A DNA stretch of 64,000 nucleotides. Origin: Saprospiraceae bacterium. Lineage in GTDB: Bacteria; Bacteroidota; Bacteroidia; Chitinophagales; Saprospiraceae. This document shows positions 39,233 to 49,149 of the stretch, one piece after another. Position 1 is the first letter of the stretch, and every line of letters begins with the position of its first letter. The translations under genes and the position numbers were made by a program. The stretch is taken from NCBI GenBank assembly GCA_016714895.1, contig JADKBV010000001.1, positions 62,001 to 126,000 of the forward strand. Reading direction: 5' to 3'. A model generated the notes under the pieces. It had not been told where the DNA came from, made no database searches, and was given only the letters and a program-made list of their open reading frames with translations.

Positions 39233-40675
39233 ATGAATTTAAAAGAAACATCAATAAACGCATTTATCAATGACTATGTCGAAAAGTTAAGACAAGGGAC
39301 TGCAACTATCTTCCTTGGAGCAGGTATGTCAAAAGCAGCAGGTTTTGTTGATTGGAAAGGTCTACTAAAGGATTTGGCCACTGAATTGGGTCTGAAAATA
39401 GACGATGAACCTGATTTAATTTCTGTTGCTCAATTTCATAAAAATAAAAACAACAATAGGAATAAAATTGACGAGAAGATAGTTAATGAGTTTACTGATT
39501 CGGATGTTGAAACTGAAAACCATCGAATAATTGCGAGGCTACCCTTCAATACCATTTGGACAACCAATTACGATGACCTAATTGAAGACGCACATTCAAA
39601 AATTCACAAAAAGGTTGATGTAAAAAGTGAGGTTGATGACCTTTTTATAAATCGAGACAATCGTGCTTGTATTTTGTATAAAATGCACGGTGACAAAGAC
39701 AAACCAAGTAAGGCTGTTTTGCTAAAAGAGGATTATGAGAAATATTACTACACTCACGAACCATTTATCTCGATATTAAACTCCGAGTTAATTACAAAAT
39801 CCTTCCTGTTTGTAGGCTTTAGTTTCACAGACCCCAATATCAATTATATTTTTGGGCGACTTACTCATAGATATAGTGATAAAAGTAAAGACCATTACTG
39901 CATAATGAAGAGAACGTCCCTTGAAGATTGGAAAAATGTTCAAGAGAAATACGAGTATGAAAAGATAAAGCAAGACCTTTTCGTCAAAGAACTAAGCCGC
40001 TATAGAGTTCAAACAATATTCATTGAAAAATACAGTGATTTAACATTACTACTTGGAGAAATCGAAAGAAGGTTCAATTCACATTCGGTCTTTATCTCGG
40101 GAAGTGCTGCTGAATATGGAGAGTTTACCGAAAGAGAAGCACATAATTTTATCCATCTTGTTTCAAAGGAAATCGTCAAAAACAATCTAACAGTAATCAA
40201 TGGTTTTGGGCTAGGCGTTGGTAGTGCGGTGATAAATGGAGCACTTGATGCCGTTTATTCGAATCCTAAAAAGTTTTCTGAAAATCAACTTGTAGTAAAA
40301 CCTTTTCCGCAGTTCCCAAGCGGTGGTAAGGAATTAGGTGAACTTTGGGAAGAATACCGTCAAAATATGATTTCAAGGGCGGGTATCATCTTAATTCTGT
40401 TTGGGAACAAAAAGATTGATGATGGTTCAATTGAGTATGCTAAAGGAGTAAAAAGAGAACTTGAAATTGCATTATCAAAAGGTCTTTGGCCTATCCCTAT
40501 TCATTATACTGGCTATATGGCTTCTGAATTATACAATTTCCTGCTAAGTGAATACCAAAATCACGGCATTCCAGAACAATTTATAAAGGAAGTTAGCGAA
40601 CTTAAGTTTTACAAAGACGAAGTGTCAAAATCCGTGTCAGAAATCATTTCAATAATAAATAAAGTGGCAAACTAA
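39233..40675 (+). CDS. thsA: Thoeris effector ThsA (SIR2-SLOG NADase)
   Basis: 480 residues. The N-terminal SIR2 domain has F-L-G-A-G-M-S (about 27-33), T-T-N-Y-D-D (about 109) and the catalytic-type K-M-H-G-D (about 149). The C-terminal SLOG domain begins near 285 with F-I-S-G-S-A-A-E-Y-G and contains G-F-G-L-G-V-G-S-A. This SIR2-SLOG architecture defines ThsA: on binding a cyclic ADP-ribose-type signal made by TIR proteins, the SIR2 domain depletes NAD and stops the infected cell. It overlaps the next TIR gene by one base (TAATG), which supports a Thoeris unit. No frameshift. Confidence 0.92.
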   Translation: MNLKETSINAFINDYVEKLRQGTATIFLGAGMSKAAGFVDWKGLLKDLATELGLKIDDEPDLISVAQFHKNKNNNRNKIDEKIVNEFTDSDVETENHRIIARLPFNTIWTTNYDDLIEDAHSKIHKKVDVKSEVDDLFINRDNRACILYKMHGDKDKPSKAVLLKEDYEKYYYTHEPFISILNSELITKSFLFVGFSFTDPNINYIFGRLTHRYSDKSKDHYCIMKRTSLEDWKNVQEKYEYEKIKQDLFVKELSRYRVQTIFIEKYSDLTLLLGEIERRFNSHSVFISGSAAEYGEFTEREAHNFIHLVSKEIVKNNLTVINGFGLGVGSAVINGALDAVYSNPKKFSENQLVVKPFPQFPSGGKELGELWEEYRQNMISRAGIILILFGNKKIDDGSIEYAKGVKRELEIALSKGLWPIPIHYTGYMASELYNFLLSEYQNHGIPEQFIKEVSELKFYKDEVSKSVSEIISIINKVAN

Positions 40676-41379
40676 TGGGAAGAAAAGTTTTTGTTTCATA
40701 TAAGTATGCAGATGAAAAAGTAGCAAAACTTCAAGATGCGTATTATGAAGAGTTAAATGGAAGATTTCAATGGAATTATAGACCTACAAGGGTCAGAGAT
40801 TTCGTTGACAAACTTCAAGAGAAAATTGGAAATGACAATATCAATCTCGGTGAAAGGGATGGTGAAAGTTTAGAGGACTTTTCAGACCAACAAATTGAAA
40901 CCCATCTAAAGAAAAGAATTAGACAATGTAGTGTAACTATCGTAATGATATCAAAAGGAATGAAGGTTTCAACCGAAACAGAAAATAAACAATGGATTCC
41001 TTGGGAAGTTTCTTATTCTTTGCGTGTAGTGCCTACTGGTGGTAATACAAAACAAATGAATGCAGTATTGGGTGTAGTTCTACCAGATGAAACAGGAACA
41101 TATGATTGGTATTACAGAGAAAACCCAAACTGTAATAGTGTTACACATCTAAACAGTCAGCTTTTTAAGATTCTTCGTGATAATATGTTTAATATTCTTG
41201 AAAAAGAATTTAGGGAATGTAACGGCACTAAAATTCATACTAAAAGTGAGCCATCATTAATTAAGACAGTCAAGTGGGATGATTTTATGCAGAGCAAAAA
41301 CTATGAATATTACATTGAGAAAGCTGTTGAGATAAAAGATGATTCAGAGTCCTATGATATACATGTAAATTTTGACTAG
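40675..41379 (+). CDS. thsB: Thoeris TIR-domain sensor ThsB (DUF1863-like), first copy
   Basis: 234 residues. Opens with G-R-K-V-F-V-S-Y-K-Y-A-D, followed by a Cys/Ser strand C-S-V-T-I-V-M-I-S-K-G and W-I-P-W-E-V-S-Y-S-L, the pattern of TIR-like DUF1863 proteins. In Thoeris such proteins sense phage proteins and make a cyclic nucleotide signal for ThsA. Starts one base inside the thsA stop. The C-terminal ~60 residues are a charged extension. A second, different TIR protein follows directly. Confidence 0.85.
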   Translation: MGRKVFVSYKYADEKVAKLQDAYYEELNGRFQWNYRPTRVRDFVDKLQEKIGNDNINLGERDGESLEDFSDQQIETHLKKRIRQCSVTIVMISKGMKVSTETENKQWIPWEVSYSLRVVPTGGNTKQMNAVLGVVLPDETGTYDWYYRENPNCNSVTHLNSQLFKILRDNMFNILEKEFRECNGTKIHTKSEPSLIKTVKWDDFMQSKNYEYYIEKAVEIKDDSESYDIHVNFD

Positions 41380-41380
41380 A

Positions 41381-41959
41381 ATGGCTATAATCACCGAAAC
41401 ACAAATTAAGAATCAAAGGCGTTCAACGAAAACTTATATGTCGTTAAACGAAAGTTTAAGAAACTTCAAAAGTGAAAGCTCTTACTTAAAAACTAAAATA
41501 TTTTTATCACATAAACACGATGAAAAGGAATTTCTTGAAGGTGCAATTTCCTTTTTAAAAAATTTTGGAATTGAAGTTTATGTTGATTGGTTAGATGATG
41601 GGATGCCTAAAACCACTTCGGGCCAAACTGCAGTTAGAATTAAAGAGAAAATAAAGGAAAACCACAAGTTTATACTACTTGCAACAGAAGGTGCAATAAA
41701 TTCAAAATGGTGTAACTGGGAACTAGGTCTTGGTGATGCTTCAAAATATATAGACAATATAGCATTACTTCCAATCAAAAGGGATTATACTGATTTTTCA
41801 GGTAGTGAATATTTGGAGATTTACCCTTACATTTTCAAAATAGATACCTATGAGTTTATTAAAGGGGTTCACCAATATCCAGGAACTTACGTGGTGTACC
41901 CCTCTCTTAATGGGGATAATAAAGTTATTCCTATTGAATCATGGTTAAAAGCGAGATGA
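41381..41959 (+). CDS. thsB: Thoeris TIR-domain sensor ThsB, second copy
   Basis: About 192 residues from ATG 41381, one base after the previous stop (an in-frame TTG at 41372 would overlap it). The TIR fold starts near residue 37: K-I-F-L-S-H-K-H-D-E-K-E, then F-G-I-E-V-Y-V-D-W, the H-K-F-I-L-L-A-T-E-G strand and K-W-C-N-W-E-L-G-L-G, where the Glu is the usual TIR NADase residue. It differs clearly from the first TIR gene, so two sensors feed one ThsA, as in multi-ThsB Thoeris loci. Confidence 0.85.
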   Translation: MAIITETQIKNQRRSTKTYMSLNESLRNFKSESSYLKTKIFLSHKHDEKEFLEGAISFLKNFGIEVYVDWLDDGMPKTTSGQTAVRIKEKIKENHKFILLATEGAINSKWCNWELGLGDASKYIDNIALLPIKRDYTDFSGSEYLEIYPYIFKIDTYEFIKGVHQYPGTYVVYPSLNGDNKVIPIESWLKAR

Positions 41960-41986
41960 ATTTATTTAAAATAAAATAAAAGTAAA

Positions 41987-43686
41987 ATGGCAGAATTAAG
42001 TGTAAGCAAAAAAACAATTGGCAAATTACTAAGTGATATGCAAGGGAAGAAATTTGTCATTCCTGATTTTCAACGTCCCTATAAATGGGAAAAAGAAAAG
42101 TGTGAAACCTTGTGGAAAGATATTACTGATTTTTTTGAAAATGACCCAATAGATTCAGATTACTTTTTGGGAACAATAGTATCGGCAGAGAATGATGATA
42201 AGAATCCTGAAATTATTGATGGACAACAACGCCTTACCTCTTTCTTTTTGATGTTACGGGCTTTTTATAAGAAGCTGGAAGGTATGGTGGATAATGATGA
42301 CGTGAACGGGCTGAAAATGCAGGTAGGTCCATGTATTTGGGACGTGAACCCCATTTCAAAAAAGTGAATGACAAAAGTTTGATTCACATCCTGTCGGAAG
42401 TAGCTACTGATGATGAGAAGGAGATATTTCATCAAATACTTGAAACAGGTGTTTATGACACAGACGCAGAAGATAACTATTCTGTAAACTATGGATACTT
42501 TAAACAGGCTTGTGACGAATATGCTCAAAACAACCCATTAAGGTGGAATGATCTGTGCGTAACAATCCTCAACCGGTGCATTATTCTGCCGATTGAGTGC
42601 ACCAATCAAGAAACTGCATTGACCATTTTTTCTACCTTAAACGATCGAGGATTGCCGCTTGCAGATTCAGATATATTTAAAGCACAGCTCTATAAATTTT
42701 ATAAAACCGATGATGAACGAAAGGACTTTACAAAAACCTGGAAGGAACTTACAGAGATATGTAAAGAGGGAGATTTTTCTATAGATGATGTATTCAGATT
42801 TTACTCACATGTATTAAGGGCCAGGAGCAATGATAAGAGCAAAGAAATTGGCCTTCGTAAATTTTATTCTTTAGATAAGTACGAACGTCTCAAAAAGCCT
42901 GAGGTAATGGAAGAAATTATGGCTTTAGCTAATTTTTGGTATAGTATAAATAGTAACTCTGAGCCTCAGGATGATGCCGGATACAGTGTAAATATTGAGG
43001 GTAGGAAATTGTTACATTGTTTGGCGCATTATCCTAATGAATTTTGGCGCTATGCTACAAGTGTATTCTATCTCAAAAATAAGGGTTCAGATAATTTTGA
43101 GGCTGACTTTGCAGTTTTTCTTCAAAAGTTATTGGCATTTTTGTTCGCAAAAATTTATCGATACGCCATCTGTAAACGCCATTAAGGATGATATATATGC
43201 GACTTGTATCTCTATACAGCACGGGCAGATATTTAACCGTGAATTCAAATTAAATGAAGAGTATTTGAAAACAAAAATGGAAGAGCAGGCATCTGCCAGA
43301 CTATCACGTCCACTTTTATTGCTTGATGCTTATCTGCATGATGAGCAAGTTGAATTAGTGCCTAGCACCTTCGATATTGAGCATATATTCCCAAAGAAAT
43401 GGCAAGACACTAACTATAATGGTTGGGAAGAAAAGGATGCTGAAACCTATTTGGATCGGTTTGGCAACAAAATAGTTTTTGAAAAAAAGTTGAACATACA
43501 AGCGGGTAATGGCTACTTTGGGAAAAAGAAGGACAGGTACAGTTCATCTAAAATTGCAGTGGTGCTTGAATTAAGTAATTATTCAAAGAGTGATTGGTTA
43601 AAAGAAGATATTGAAAACGTGAATACGAGTTTAAGTCGCGAATTCTTGATTTTCTAAAGAAGCATCTCAATCTATCTGTCGAATAA
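41987..43686 (+). CDS. GmrSD-like DUF262 / DUF1524 protein, three frameshifts
   Basis: Three frames join into ~566 residues when one base is added in the A-run at 42358-42363 (...N-P-I-S-K-K-V-N-D), one removed from the A-run at 43149-43153 (F-A-K-F-I-D-T-P), and one added to TTT near 43632 (...F-K-S-R-I-L-D-F-L-K-K-H). The DUF262 part has I-P-D-F-Q-R-P-Y-K-W and I-D-G-Q-Q-R-L-T-S (ParB-like nucleotide site); the C-terminal DUF1524 part has the HNH motif F-D-I-E-H-I-F-P-K. This is the architecture of GmrSD type IV restriction, which cuts modified phage DNA. The corrected stop (43684-43686) abuts the hsdR ATG. Confidence 0.85.
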
Positions 43687-46600
43687 ATGAAATTCAACGA
43701 ACAAAAATTAGAAAAGGCATTTGCCGAGTTATTGGGGCAAGAAGGGATTTTCCCACCATTTGGCATAAACATTGTTCGCAAGCCTGATGAAGTATTGATT
43801 GAAGAAGATTTAAAGAATTTCTTATTGCATCAATATGCCCATCAAGGCATCACCGAAAACGAAACCAAGTCTATTATTCTTCAGCTTAAATCCCTTCCTG
43901 CTTCCGACCTCTACGAAAGCAATAAAACATTTATGCGGATGCTATCAGACGGTTTTATCCTGAAACGGGAAGACCGCAACCAAAAAGACATTTACATTCA
44001 GCTGATAGATTACAGTGGATTACACAAACAGAAACAGCCCGAAGCTAAATATCTTATTTCAGTAGCAGCAGAGGATCAGGAAGAATACGGGGAAGACCAT
44101 AATATCTACAAGTTTGTCAATCAATTAGAAATTATTGGTTCAGAAAAACGTATACCTGACGGCATTGTATATATCAACGGTCTGCCATTGGTGGTATTTG
44201 AATTCAAATCTGCCATACGTGAAGAAGCGACTATTTATGATGCTTTCAAACAATTGACTATTCGATATAAAAGAGACATACCTGAACTTTTTAAATACAA
44301 CGCTTTTTGTGTAATCAGCGATGGCGTGAATAACAAGTCAGGTTCGTTTTTTGCTCCTTATGAGTTCTTTTATGCGTGGCGACGTCTGGGTGAAAAGAAG
44401 CTCCCGCTTCTTTTGGGTAAAGATGATAAGCAGGAGCTTATCAATACCCGGGGAGAGGCAGATGGATTCAACAGTATGTTCACGATGATACATGGGATGT
44501 TAAATAAACAAACCATTAGGGATATTATTCGCAACTTCATTTATATTCCTGACAGCTCAAAGAAAAACGAAAAAATAGTTTGTCGCTATCCGCAATACTA
44601 TGCTGCAAGAGCGTTGTATGACAATATCAAATTAGCCCAAAAGCCCGAAGGGAATGGAAAAGGTGGAACTTACTTTGGTGCTACCGGTTGCGGAAAAAGT
44701 TTTACCATGCTTTATCTTACAAGGTTGTTGATGAAAAGCGAATGGTTCGAAAGCCCGACCATTGTATTAATTACCGACCGGACCGATTTGGACGACCAGC
44801 TTTCGGGGCAATTTACCAATGCTAAAAATTTCATAGGCGACAATACAGTGGTAAGTGTAGAGAGCCGGGCCAATTTGAGAGAATTAATTCAAGGCAGACA
44901 AAGCGGAGGCGTTTTCTTAACTACCATTCATAAATTTACAGAAGATACCGAATTGCTCACTGACAGAACCAATGTGATTTGTATTTCGGACGAAGCACAC
45001 AGAAGCCAGGTAAACCTTGACCAAAAAGTTAAAGTGACCGAAAAGGGAGTTACGAAAACGTATGGCTTTGCCAAATATTTACACGACTCGTTACCCAATG
45101 CCACATTTGTCGGTTTCACAGGAACGCCCATAGATGCTACGCTGGATGTTTTTGGTAAAGTGGTAGATGCTTACACAATGACTGAATCTGTGAAAGATGA
45201 AATCACTGTGCGTATTGTGTATGAAGGCAGAGCAGCAAAAGTGTTGTTGAATAATTCAAAACTCAAAGAGATTGAAGATTATTACGCCAAGTGTGCTGAA
45301 ATAGGAAGCAACGAAAATCAGATTGAACAAAGTAAAAAAGAAATGGCACAGATGTATGCCATTATTGGTGACCCAGACCGTTTAAAAGCTGTTGCCGAAG
45401 ATTTTGTAAACCATTATGAGAAAAGAGTTTCAGAAGGTTCTACCGTAAAAGGAAAAGCCATGTTTGTGTGCAGCACCCGTGAAATAGCTTATGAGTTGTA
45501 TAAAAACATCATTGCCTACCTGGGGGAACGAAGCTCCGGCTTCGTTAATATCGACACCACAAACTATGCACAAAACTTCACGACAAATTTCGGTCATCCC
45601 GATGAATGGCATCAGCGTAGTTTGCCACACCGGAACAAAGAAGGATTGATTCAATTCATCACCTTCAGGCTTGCGGACAGCCTCCCGCAAGAAGTTTTGA
45701 AACAGATAGAAGAAGAAATTAAAAATTTGTCCGGGGAGAATAGAGATGTTGAGAAGCGAAAAAAATATGAATATTGGCTCGATAAAGGTTTAGGCTCTTG
45801 TGCCTTAGCTAATAGAGAAATGGCTCAAGTAGTTCAGGAAGCCTTTTTGCATCACGATGGTGACAAATATAATTTGTTGGCTTGGTCAATAATGCCAAAT
45901 CATGTACACGTATTGATAAAAGCTGCATCAGACTTGCCAAAGATTATTCAATCGTGGAAATCATTTACAGGCAAATGGGCATTAGCCAATAATAAAAGTT
46001 TAATTTAGGAATTGAGGCAAGTGCAAAAGAATTTTGGATGCCCGAATATTGGGATAGATTCATAAGGGATGAGGATCATTTTAATAATACGGTAAGGTAT
46101 ATATTGAATAATCCGGTGAAAGCTAATTTACCAAAGGAACATATCGCTTATCTTTATAGAGGAGTGCAGCTGGAGCTGCATTCAACCCAGACCCTTCACC
46201 CAACCCAGATCAAACTTATTGCCACCAGAGGGCAAGACGACCCGAAGGAAATGTATGATTTGTTGGGAACAAAAGACCAACGCAAAGAACTTGACCGTCA
46301 ATTCAAAAACGAAAAATCGAATTTCAAAGTCGCCATTGTGGTTGATATGTGGCTTACCGGTTTTGATGTGCCGTTCCTGGATAGTATTTACATTGACAAA
46401 CCTATTCAGCGACACAATTTAATTCAAACCATATCAAGAGTAAACCGTAAGTTTGAAGGAAAGAACAAAGGTTTGGTTGTAGATTACATTGGAATCAAAA
46501 ACCAAATGAATTTAGCGTTGAAACAATACAGCGAAGGTGACAAAGACAATTTTGAAGACATTGCTGAATCTATCATTATTGTAAGAAATCATTTGGACTT

Positions 46601-47555
46601 GTTGGCTAAACTGTTTCACACATTCGACAATTCAAAATATTTTAAAGGCACAACCATTCAGCAATTAAACACTTTGAATTTGGCAGCTGAATATGTGCAA
46701 CAATCCAAAGAATTTGAAACCCGATTTATGGGCTTAGTTAAGCGACTAAAAGCCGCTTATGATATTTGTGCAGGAAGTGAACAATTAACCCAGTCAGAAA
46801 GAGATTATACCCACTTCTATTTAGCGGTTCGTTCCATAGTTTTCAAATTTACCAAAGGCACTGTACCCGACGCAGCTCAGATGAATGCTAAAGTTCGGGA
46901 AATGATCAAAGATGCTTTGCAAAGTGACGGCGTGGAAGAAATTTTCAAACTGGGAGACCAATCAGAAACGGAACAAGATATTTTTGATGAAGATTACCTG
47001 GCAAAAATAGATAAGATCAAACTGCCAAATACAAAAATCAAATTGCTTCAACAGTTATTGGCTAAAGTGATTGGTGAAATGAGAAAAGTAAACCGGGTAA
47101 AAGGAATTGACTTTTCTAAAAAGATGCAAGCTTTGGTTGATCGATACAACGACCGTGACGCAAATGACATTTTGAGAAGTGAAGTGTATGAAGAAATGGC
47201 AACTGCACTGACTAACTTAATTTGGGAAGTTCACAAAGAATTTTCGGCAGGTGATGTTTTAGGAATCGACTTTGAAGAAAAAGCATTTTACGACATCTTG
47301 AAAGAGCTGTGCGTAAAATACGACTTCAAATATCCCGAAGACAAAATGATTGAACTTGCAAAAGCCGTGAAAGACTTGGTTGACGGACAAGCCAAATTCC
47401 CTGACTGGAACAAACGTGACGATATTAAATCAGCGTTAAAAGTTGGGCTTATTCTCTTACTTGACGAGTTTGGCTATCCTCCAGTGGAGAGGGACGAAGT
47501 GTATGTTGAGATATTTGAGCAAGCAGAAAACTTTAAGAAAAACAGGCAAAACTAG
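43687..47555 (+). CDS. hsdR: Type I restriction translocase HsdR carrying an inserted RAYT domain, one frameshift
   Basis: Read as one protein it is ~1,289 residues. Nuclease motif V-F-E-F-K-S-A at about 170-176; Walker A G-A-T-G-C-G-K-S at ~331; D-E-A-H at ~434; V-G-F-T-G-T-P at ~478; after 46207 the protein resumes with I-K-L-I-A-T-R-G-Q-D-D-P-K-E and the helicase motif Q-T-I-S-R-V-N-R-K. Between residues ~612 and ~840 a REP-associated tyrosine transposase is inserted (separate entry). The only stop is at 46006-46008; one extra base at about 46000-46005 gives S-L-N-L-G-I-E-A-S-A-K-E-F-W-M and reopens the frame. HsdR translocates and cleaves unmodified DNA; whether this form is active is unknown. 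A plain HsdR of this type would be about 1,050-1,080 residues. Confidence 0.9.
45520..46207 (+). mobile_element. In-frame REP-associated tyrosine transposase (RAYT, Y1/HUH) inside hsdR
   Basis: The segment encodes R-S-L-P-H-R, I-Q-F-I-T-F-R-L-A-D-S-L-P, the HUH motif M-P-N-H-V-H-V-L-I (about 45891-45917), and the C-terminal E-Y-W-D-R-F-I-R-D with Y-I-L-N-N-P-V-K-A, all RAYT signatures including the candidate nucleophilic Tyr. It is bordered by small palindromes: AACGAAGC-TCCG-GCTTCGTT at 45527-45546 and TGCAGCT-GG-AGCTGCA at 46165-46180. Both borders and the whole insert are in frame with hsdR. Boundaries are estimated from where HsdR similarity stops and resumes. Confidence 0.82.
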
Positions 47556-47648
47556 TCTGTTTCAATTTGTTTGGATTGGGTCGAATCGCAAAAAAGCAAA
47601 TAAACATCATGAGTATGAATCCAAAAGAAGAAATAGGGCATAATCAAA

Positions 47649-48771
47649 ATGAACCAACCCCCTATCAACCGCCTTATCCTGGTAGGCAATGGATTTGATC
47701 TGGCGCATGGGATGAAGACAAGCTATGCGGATTTTATATTGTGGTATTTTCAAAAATGCTGGGAGGAAGCAAAGCAGTCACAAACGCCTAACCCTAATAA
47801 TATTACGGAATTATTTTTTAAAAATGAGCTTTTTCAGTTTTCTTTTGGTCGAAATTTAGTCAATTATACGACAAGAAATAGTAGAATTGATAATATTTCT
47901 GTGTTGGAAAGTCTAGTACAAGAATCAAGTCAATCTGAAACAAATTTCCCATCAAAGCTTAAAATTACATCACCTTTTTAAGAAATATTTTAAATAATAT
48001 TCTTGAAAAAAATGGGTTGATATTGAAAATATTTACTTCCAAGAACTAAAAGGCATTTAAAATCTCTTAAATTGAATGATTATAGTAATATGTCTTCGTT
48101 TTTAACGAATATTAATAGTTTAAACCAGCAATTAAAAATTTTAAAGGACGAGTTGGAGAATTATTTATTCACTTTAAAAGTTCCAAAGATTAATTACTAT
48201 GTGTCTGAATTTATTTGCGAAATACCAGAATTTAACTCAGATAATGACATTACATATTTTGAATTAAATAATTTAATGATTCTCAATTTTAATTATACAG
48301 ACACAACGTCTTTATATAAAAAGGAAGGTATGGATATCATTCACATTCACGGAGAACTTCAGAATCTAGAATAACCCACTCATTTTTGGATATGGTGATG
48401 AAAGAGATGAAGAGTACGAATTTCTTGAAAAACTTAATACACCTGAAGTCTTCACCCATATCAAATCCTTCGATTACTTTAAAACCGATAACTATTCAAG
48501 GCTCTTAGCTTTTTTAGAGTCACCATATGATGTCTATATCATGGGACATTCATGCGGTTTGTCAGACCGTACTTTGTTGAGTACCATCTTTGAGCATGAA
48601 AAATGCCGGTTTATCAAGATCTTTTATCACGACAATGCTGACAATTATAGAAGAACTACTTACGAAATCTCCCGGCATTTTACAGACAAAGCGTTGATGC
48701 GGAAAAGGGTATTGCCGATAAATCAATGTAAACCGATGCCGCAGAGTAGTACAGTTCCCAAAACAAATTAA
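47649..48771 (+). pseudogene. AbiH-family abortive-infection protein, at least four frameshifts
   Basis: The start N-R-L-I-L-V-G-N-G-F-D-L-A-H-G-M-K-T-S-Y is the AbiH signature. Later pieces in other frames continue the family: W-V-D-I-E-N-I-Y-F-Q-E-L near 48020, M-I-L-N-F-N-Y-T-D-T and H-I-H-G-E-L at 48280-48360, then N-P-L-I-F-G-Y-G-D-E-R-D-E from about 48372 and Y-I-M-G-H-S-C-G-L-S-D-R-T at 48540. About 374 codons in all, the family length. AbiH blocks phage growth by an unknown mechanism. Breaks fall near 47975, 48015, 48045 and 48370; the density makes true decay possible here. Confidence 0.8.
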
Positions 48772-48797
48772 CTATCCGAAAGTCATTTTTTGCTTTT

Positions 48798-48895
48798 CTC
48801 ACCCTTTCCATACTTCCTCCACACTTCTCACCAAAGAATTTACAAGAGTAGCGAGGTAGGATTCGTCCCAAAGTCGTTCTTAGTCGGTAGGGTGG
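48798..48895 (-). pseudogene. 3' remnant of an amidase gene
   Basis: 98 bases match the 3' end of the intact amidase gene (56109-56206) with about five differences. It encodes the last ~33 residues (...L-A-T-L-V-N-S-L-V-R-S-V-E-E-V-W-K-G, stop) instead of ...V-W-R-E. Similarity stops abruptly at 48896. It is the tail of a second amidase copy, lost on its upstream side. Confidence 0.8.
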
Positions 48896-48899
48896 ACGA

Positions 48900-48982
48900 T
48901 TTAAGGTCTTAGGTGTTAGTGTCGTAACTTCCGAGGTTGTGGGAGATAAAATAGGTTTTTTTCAATGCTTTGCATTGTCCGT
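48900..48982. repeat. Dispersed hairpin element, interrupted by IS21
   Basis: Contains the shared leader (CTTAGGTGTTAG, ACTTCCGAGG, AGATAAAATAGG, T-run) and palindrome CAATGC-TTT-GCATTG at 48963-48977. Its right part, GGGCCCC(T)CTAAATCTCCCCGG and GGAGTTCACGACAAC, reappears directly after the IS at 51610-51664. Confidence 0.8.
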
Positions 48983-49149
48983 TGAGTATTCCGGAGTAAA
49001 GTGAACCACTAATTCCGGAGCAAAGTGAACCACTTATTCCCGAGCATGTTGACCCCCTTATTCCGGAGCAAACTGAACCACTAATTCCGGAGCAAAGTGA
49101 ACCACTTAACAGTATGATTTGACAGCTATATTGTGCATAAAAACCCAAT

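Noticed and set aside
48541..48771. Separate small gene after AbiH
   Set aside because: Its protein continues the AbiH C-terminal family sequence in the same frame as 48372 onward, so it is part of the broken abiH.
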